Of a stretch of 9,441 bases of DNA, positions 6,991-9,441 are shown piece by piece (position 1 is the first letter of the stretch; every line of letters begins with the position of its first letter). A program made the translations under genes and the position numbers. The notes under the pieces were generated by a model. The model was given only the letters and a program-made list of their open reading frames with translations. It did not search any database and had not been told where the DNA came from. The stretch lies in assembly GCA_903907885.1 (NCBI GenBank), contig CAIVPY010000530.1, positions 1 through 9,441 of the forward strand. Direction: 5' to 3'. The stretch comes from an uncultured Bacteroidota bacterium (GTDB taxonomy: Bacteria; Bacteroidota; Bacteroidia; UKL13-3).

Positions 6991-7061
6991 ACCTTTGGCA
7001 AACTAAAATAAAAGGTGCTACCTATTTTAGGTTCCACAACTATTCGTAGTCTGTCGCCAAG
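6987..7061 (-). pseudogene. Remnant resembling a histidine kinase C-terminus
   Basis: On the minus strand, 24 codons follow an in-frame stop (7062-7064) and end at TAG (6987-6989): LGDRLRIVVEPKIGSTFYFS followed by LPKV. The end 'GSTFYFSLPKV' is the classic last strand of the HATPase domain in sensor histidine kinases (GSTFxFxLP). There is no start, and the codons before it do not continue a kinase in any minus frame I read. Its stop overlaps the stop of the convergent frameshifted gene, so this looks like the tail of a deleted gene. The short length limits certainty. Confidence 0.45.
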
Positions 7062-7083
7062 CTACTGCGTTGAGACTATGAAT
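7042..7083. repeat. Imperfect inverted repeat in the 6991-7177 intergenic region
   Basis: ATTCGTAGTCT (7042-7052) and AGACTATGAAT (7073-7083) are complementary at 10 of 11 positions around a 20-nt loop. Nearby are two short hairpins, GAGTT-TGT-AACTC (7099-7111) and CTGTGT-N6-ACACAG (7124-7141), and a repeated CAAGCTA word (7058-7064 and 7113-7119). The region is less AT-rich than its surroundings. No U-run follows any stem on the minus strand, so none is a clear terminator for the gene ending at 7178. The nature is unknown: mobile-element scar, structured RNA or chance. Confidence 0.3.
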
Positions 7084-7177
7084 GCACAAATTAAAAAGAG
7101 TTTGTAACTCGGCAAGCTAATGACTGTGTAACACAACACAGAAAATATTCATCCCTATCCAAAACTCAAGGTAATCT

Positions 7178-8377
7178 TTATTGCACATAATCTTGCAAGT
7201 AGGTATATCGTTCGGTAAGTTTACCATCATCGGCTATGGTTGCATTTTTAATGATGTTTTCTTTGTCTTCAATTAGCAAATTAGGTATTACATGTCGTAT
7301 TAATTGTTCACCAAATTCAATAGAAGCATCTACAGGTAACTCACAAGGCAAATTACCTACAGCTTGCACATCAATGGTGTTAGCCTGAAATGGTTTTGTT
7401 TCTTTCTCCATAAATGGGTTATAACCAAAATATGGATCGTTGATGGTTGTGCTTTTAATAGTTGAGGGAATAGGTCCTGGTACATCACACGAAATGTCTG
7501 AAATTATTTTTATGTTAAAATCCATACGTTTCATATCTTCATGAGTAAAAAACATGGGAACATCTTCCTTCCAAAATATGGCATTCAACATAACATCTGC
7601 TTTTTGGTAATAGGGTTTAAATGAACTTACATAGTCTTCGGGGTGTTTGTAAAAATCTGATTTGTCCCACATACGATTATCTTTGTGGGTGTAATAATCT
7701 TCGCTACGCAATTGAACAAACACAGGCTCTTCATACACATTATCTAAAAACTCCTCTTGCGATACCCTATGAATTCTCAACTTTTTCATAAACTCAATGC
7801 AGCCATGAGCCACTCTTCCATCACCACATATAACAATTTTTACAGCAGGTAATTTCACCCCAATATACTGTTCTACCATTTCGGCATAGTCTTTACATTC
7901 GTGTGCGGGTTTAAAATCATATAAACCATATTTTTTTCCCATCATGGTAAAAGCGTAGTGAGTGCCCACAATGCCTGCAAATCTTCCAAAGCCAATTATT
8001 CGATTACCTGCTTCCCACATTAATGTTTCGTAATCAATTAATCTAATATGTTTTTCTAAAACAGTTCTGAGTAAAACACGGTTATGAATTTGCTTTTTGA
8101 TGGTATGCGAAAAAAACAGGTATGTTTTACCTGCAATTAACTCATTAACAGGAACCTCTTTAACGCCAAATAATATATCGCAAGAAGTCATGTCTTCTAC
8201 TACTTCAATCCCAACATTTTTATATTCATCATCGTTGAAACACCTAAATGGTGATGTTTGAACTAAAATTTTCAATTCAGGTATAATATTCATCAACTCT
8301 ACACATTGTCTGGGCGTTAAAGGTGTTCTTAGGTCTGATGGTTTTTTCCCTTCTCGTATAATTCCTATTGTCTTCAT
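7178..8377 (-). CDS. Saccharopine dehydrogenase / alanine dehydrogenase-family NAD(P)-dependent oxidoreductase
   Basis: A 399-aa soluble enzyme of the AlaDH/PNT superfamily, closest in its motifs to lysine-forming saccharopine dehydrogenase (LYS1 type), which interconverts saccharopine with lysine and 2-oxoglutarate using NAD. The N-terminal domain has IGIIREGKKPSDLRTPLTP (4-22) with Arg17, FGVKEVP (70-76) with Lys73, and FSHTIKKQ (89-96) with His91; Lys73 and His91 sit where yeast Lys1 has its catalytic Lys77 and His96. IGFGRFAGIVGTH (128-140) follows. The Rossmann motif is VKIVICGDGRVAHG (179-192, GxGxxxxG). The closing domain has ISDISCDVPGPIPST (292-306) and GNLPCELPVDAS (341-352), as in Lys1. 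Length suits the family. The gene is alone on its strand and has no lysine-pathway neighbour, so the exact substrate is inference. No good promoter box was found: TATTATTG (minus, 8428-8421) has one mismatch and lacks a clear partner. The ATG at 8377 starts the typical 'IGIIREGK' strand. Confidence 0.85.
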   Translation of the reverse strand: MKTIGIIREGKKPSDLRTPLTPRQCVELMNIIPELKILVQTSPFRCFNDDEYKNVGIEVVEDMTSCDILFGVKEVPVNELIAGKTYLFFSHTIKKQIHNRVLLRTVLEKHIRLIDYETLMWEAGNRIIGFGRFAGIVGTHYAFTMMGKKYGLYDFKPAHECKDYAEMVEQYIGVKLPAVKIVICGDGRVAHGCIEFMKKLRIHRVSQEEFLDNVYEEPVFVQLRSEDYYTHKDNRMWDKSDFYKHPEDYVSSFKPYYQKADVMLNAIFWKEDVPMFFTHEDMKRMDFNIKIISDISCDVPGPIPSTIKSTTINDPYFGYNPFMEKETKPFQANTIDVQAVGNLPCELPVDASIEFGEQLIRHVIPNLLIEDKENIIKNATIADDGKLTERYTYLQDYVQ

Positions 8378-8469
8378 TGTATTACTATCTAAATTTTAGT
8401 AGCTATTGTACTACATGTTGCAATAATAATGTTTATTTTGTAAGCACCATTTGAAATTGAAATATCTCA

Positions 8470-8499
8470 TTTGAGAAATTGCATGAGTTTTCATTTTTG
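8470..8499 (+). promoter_or_regulatory. Probable promoter of the decayed small membrane protein/receptor locus
   Basis: TTTG (8470-8473), 18 nt, then CATTTTTG (8492-8499), one mismatch from TAnnTTTG at standard spacing. It lies 65 nt before the ATG at 8565. The remaining 8378-8564 gap is AT-rich and holds nothing else I can support. Confidence 0.5.
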
Positions 8500-8564
8500 C
8501 TAGGTTAATTTCTTTTCTTTTTTTGTCAATTGAAAATGCAAAAAAATCTTACATTGCAACTTAG

Positions 8565-8933
8565 ATGTGTAATCTTTTTCGCAAATATCTTGCATTGTTT
8601 CTTTTAGTAATCATATGCTATCAGACAGTAGGGTCATATCTATGCTATTTTATTTGGAAGCTTCAGATGGCTGAACAATTAGAAGAAATTGCTTCAAATC
8701 TACCTTCTCAATCTCTAATTAAAATTACTAAAAACTATGATTGAAATGTGCTTAAAAAGTTTGAAGAAGAAGCTGACATGTATGATGTGATTCGATATCA
8801 AATTCATGGAAACACCATCAATTATTTTTGTATAAATGACACCGAAGAAGAACAGCTGCAATCCAATATGGATGAAGATTCGGCCCTCATTCAATTCAAA
8901 AATAAATGTCATCATGCAGCTAAAATATTTTAA
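8565..8933 (+). pseudogene. Small single-helix membrane protein gene with an in-frame TGA (receptor-linked family)
   Basis: The reading frame from ATG 8565 runs 59 codons to TGA (8742-8744) and continues in the same frame for 62 more codons to TAA (8931-8933). Together that is a 122-position protein. The first part has an N-terminal membrane segment, about residues 7-31 (KYLALFLLVIICYQTVGSYL onward). The second part contains MYDVIRYQIHGNTINYFCIND (first 20: MYDVIRYQIHGNTINYFCIN), matching a widespread Bacteroidota hypothetical family (helix with 'NTVGYY', then 'GEMYDVVR...YYCINDxxE') usually found beside TonB-dependent receptor genes. The TGA falls about where that family tends to have Trp (TGG) before the F-x-x-x-x-MYD block, so a single G-to-A change explains it. 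GTG 8748 could start a 61-aa fragment, but without the helix it is unlikely to be a real gene. Function of the family is unknown to me. Confidence 0.65.
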
Positions 8934-8947
8934 TAAATATTAGTAAA

Positions 8948-9088
8948 AAATGTATGTTAGCATTAGGGGCAAACAACATATTAAACACAGGCTACTATAA
9001 TCACCATTCTCGTTTACGACAATATGGAGTGCAAAGCATGGGAATAAATATTTTCTTTACAGTGAAAGTGCCTTTACTGATAAAATAA
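8948..9088 (+). pseudogene. C-terminal remnant of a TonB-dependent outer-membrane receptor
   Basis: Starting about 15 nt after the preceding stop, one frame reads KKCMLALGANNILNTGYYNH, then HSRLRQYGVQSMGINIFFTV, then KVPLLIK and TAA (9086-9088). 'GANNILNTxYYNHxSRLRxYGxxxxGxNxFxxxKxP' is the closing pair of beta strands and terminal residues of TonB-dependent receptors, ending in the usual amphipathic strand. About 46 codons remain of a gene family that normally encodes 600-900 residues, and there is no signal peptide, plug or start. The bulk of the receptor has been deleted, leaving its tail fused next to the small membrane protein gene that commonly precedes such receptors. Confidence 0.75.
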
Positions 9089-9099
9089 AAGATTGATTA

Positions 9100-9124
9100 T
9101 TAGTTGAAAATATAAATCAACTAA
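9100..9124. repeat. Short inverted repeat after the receptor remnant
   Basis: TTAGTTGA (9100-9107) and TCAACTAA (9117-9124) form a perfect 8-bp stem around a 9-nt AT loop, followed by AAAACAAAA. It is AT-rich and lacks a U-run on the plus strand, so a terminator role is doubtful. Confidence 0.35.
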
Positions 9125-9130
9125 AAACAA

Positions 9131-9175
9131 AAATTCCTTTAAGTGATTGAACTTAAAGGGATTTGAATTTTTCTG
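9131..9175 (+). terminator. Terminator-like hairpin downstream of the receptor remnant
   Basis: AAATTCCTTTAAGT (9131-9144) pairs with ACTTAAAGGGATTT (9151-9164) over 14 bp with one G-U pair and a 6-nt loop (GATTGA), then GAATTTTTC. The position 43 nt after the receptor stop suits the original terminator of that gene, although the stem is weak in GC. Confidence 0.55.
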
Positions 9176-9183
9176 AAAATATT

Positions 9184-9208
9184 TCGTAGTCCCAGCAGGA
9201 TTAAAACT
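9184..9208 (-). other. tRNA 3'-end-like fragment, candidate integration (att) site
   Basis: The plus-strand text CGTAGTCCCAGCAGGATTAA (9185-9204) read on the minus strand gives TTAATCCTGCTGGGACTACG: the 3' half of a T-stem (CCTGC), a seven-base acceptor strand (TGGGACT) and discriminator A. The T-loop is degenerate (TTTTAAT for TTCGAAT) and the 5' half of the T-stem is absent, so it is not a tRNA gene. Such 3'-end duplicates are left when tyrosine recombinases insert at tRNA genes, and an integrase gene begins about 180 nt away. No intact tRNA is in the window to confirm this. Confidence 0.4.
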
Positions 9209-9315
9209 TATATTGTTTCATTTTATCAAAACACATCTTAAAACCTACTAAATATAAGGGTTTAGCAGATTTCATGTATTACAAATTATATAAAAAAGTA
9301 AAGAGAAATAAAATA

Positions 9316-9338
9316 AAAGTGTCCCCCAAAGTGTCCCC
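9316..9338. repeat. Tandem AAAGTGTCCCC direct repeat before the integrase gene
   Basis: Two identical 11-mers (9316-9326 and 9328-9338) are spaced 12 bp apart, GC-rich against an AT-rich background. They lie about 45 nt before the integrase ATG, where arm-type integrase binding sites or autoregulatory sites are often found. That role is inference. Confidence 0.6.
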
Positions 9339-9354
9339 GAATACAAAAAGTTTT

Positions 9355-9362
9355 TATATTTG
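9355..9362 (+). promoter_or_regulatory. -7 promoter box of the integrase gene
   Basis: TATATTTG matches TAnnTTTG exactly, 21 nt before the ATG at 9384. There is no TTG at the expected -33 position; that position falls within the second GTGTCCCC repeat, so a protein bound there could block or replace -33 contacts. Confidence 0.5.
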
Positions 9363-9383
9363 TGTCGTTCAATTTTCTTATTT

Positions 9384-9441
9384 ATGGCACAATTCAATTT
9401 CTATTTGCGAGAGCCTAATAGCTCTAAACCTACACCCATTA
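9384..9441 (+). CDS. Site-specific integrase (tyrosine recombinase), first 19 codons only
   Basis: From ATG 9384 to the right edge the frame reads MAQFNFYLREPNSSKPTPI. 'FNFYLRxPxSxKPTPI' is the typical start of Bacteroidota tyrosine recombinases with an N-terminal arm-type DNA-binding domain, which integrate conjugative or mobilisable elements. The catalytic domain is outside the window. The setting supports the call: an exact -7 box, tandem GTGTCCCC repeats and a tRNA-end-like sequence all lie just upstream. Only 19 residues are visible, so the family is probable, not certain. Confidence 0.65.
   Translation, partial: MAQFNFYLREPNSSKPTPI

Noticed and set aside
8742..8744. TGA read as selenocysteine or by an altered genetic code
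   Set aside because: No hairpin of SECIS type is evident after the TGA, the family position suggests Trp, and the long intact genes here do not use internal TGA.
8715..8915. 66-codon minus-strand frame
   Set aside because: It is antisense to the interrupted small membrane protein gene, whose plus-strand translation matches a known family pattern.
8748..8933. Independent 61-aa gene starting at GTG 8748
   Set aside because: The same frame continues upstream past one TGA into a membrane segment that belongs to the same family, so this is the back half of a broken gene.
9184..9208. Complete tRNA gene
   Set aside because: Only the acceptor 3' strand and half the T-stem are recognisable; no anticodon or D arm can be found next to it on the minus strand.

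Overview
The window looks like a chromosomal segment of a low-GC Bacteroidota bacterium. The protein families fit that phylum: a DUF5606-type protein, a fused isobutyryl-CoA mutase, a REP-associated transposase of the Bacteroidota style, a small membrane protein paired with a TonB-dependent receptor tail, and an integrase of the Bacteroidota arm-binding type. The promoters also fit, with -7 boxes matching TAnnTTTG and few Shine-Dalgarno sequences. I cannot place it to genus.

Positions 1-5858 hold ordinary, intact metabolic genes. The first 68 codons of an M3-family oligoendopeptidase run off the left edge on the minus strand. Divergent from it is tryptophanase (tnaA), with every residue that separates tryptophanase from tyrosine phenol-lyase on the tryptophanase side. 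A perfect 23-bp hairpin serves as a bidirectional terminator between tnaA and a convergent DUF5606-family gene with a histone-H1-like Lys/Ala tail. Divergent from that is icmF, a complete three-part isobutyryl-CoA mutase (B12 domain, GTPase chaperone, mutase barrel). TnaA (amino acid breakdown), IcmF (branched-chain acyl-CoA rearrangement) and the lysine/saccharopine-type dehydrogenase further right suggest some amino-acid catabolism, but they are separate transcription units, not an operon.

Positions 5859-7177 are accessory and partly decayed. A REP-associated tyrosine transposase (RAYT) gene is preceded by a 30-nt palindrome, and a near copy of that palindrome lies in frame inside the coding sequence. 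The two copies differ by one compensated base pair. Next comes a small two-helix membrane protein gene broken by a one-base frameshift in an A-run. Tail to tail with it, on the minus strand, is a short remnant resembling the C-terminus of a histidine kinase.

Positions 7178-8377 (minus) encode an intact saccharopine dehydrogenase/alanine dehydrogenase-family oxidoreductase.

Positions 8378-9441 are a second decay zone ending at a probable mobile-element boundary. A promoter-like sequence precedes a small membrane protein gene interrupted by an in-frame TGA where the family probably has Trp. It is followed at once by only the last ~46 codons of a TonB-dependent receptor. After a terminator-like hairpin there is a tRNA-3'-end-like sequence (candidate attachment site), a tandem AAAGTGTCCCC repeat, and the start of a tyrosine recombinase that runs off the right edge. 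Most of an integrative element may therefore lie beyond the window.
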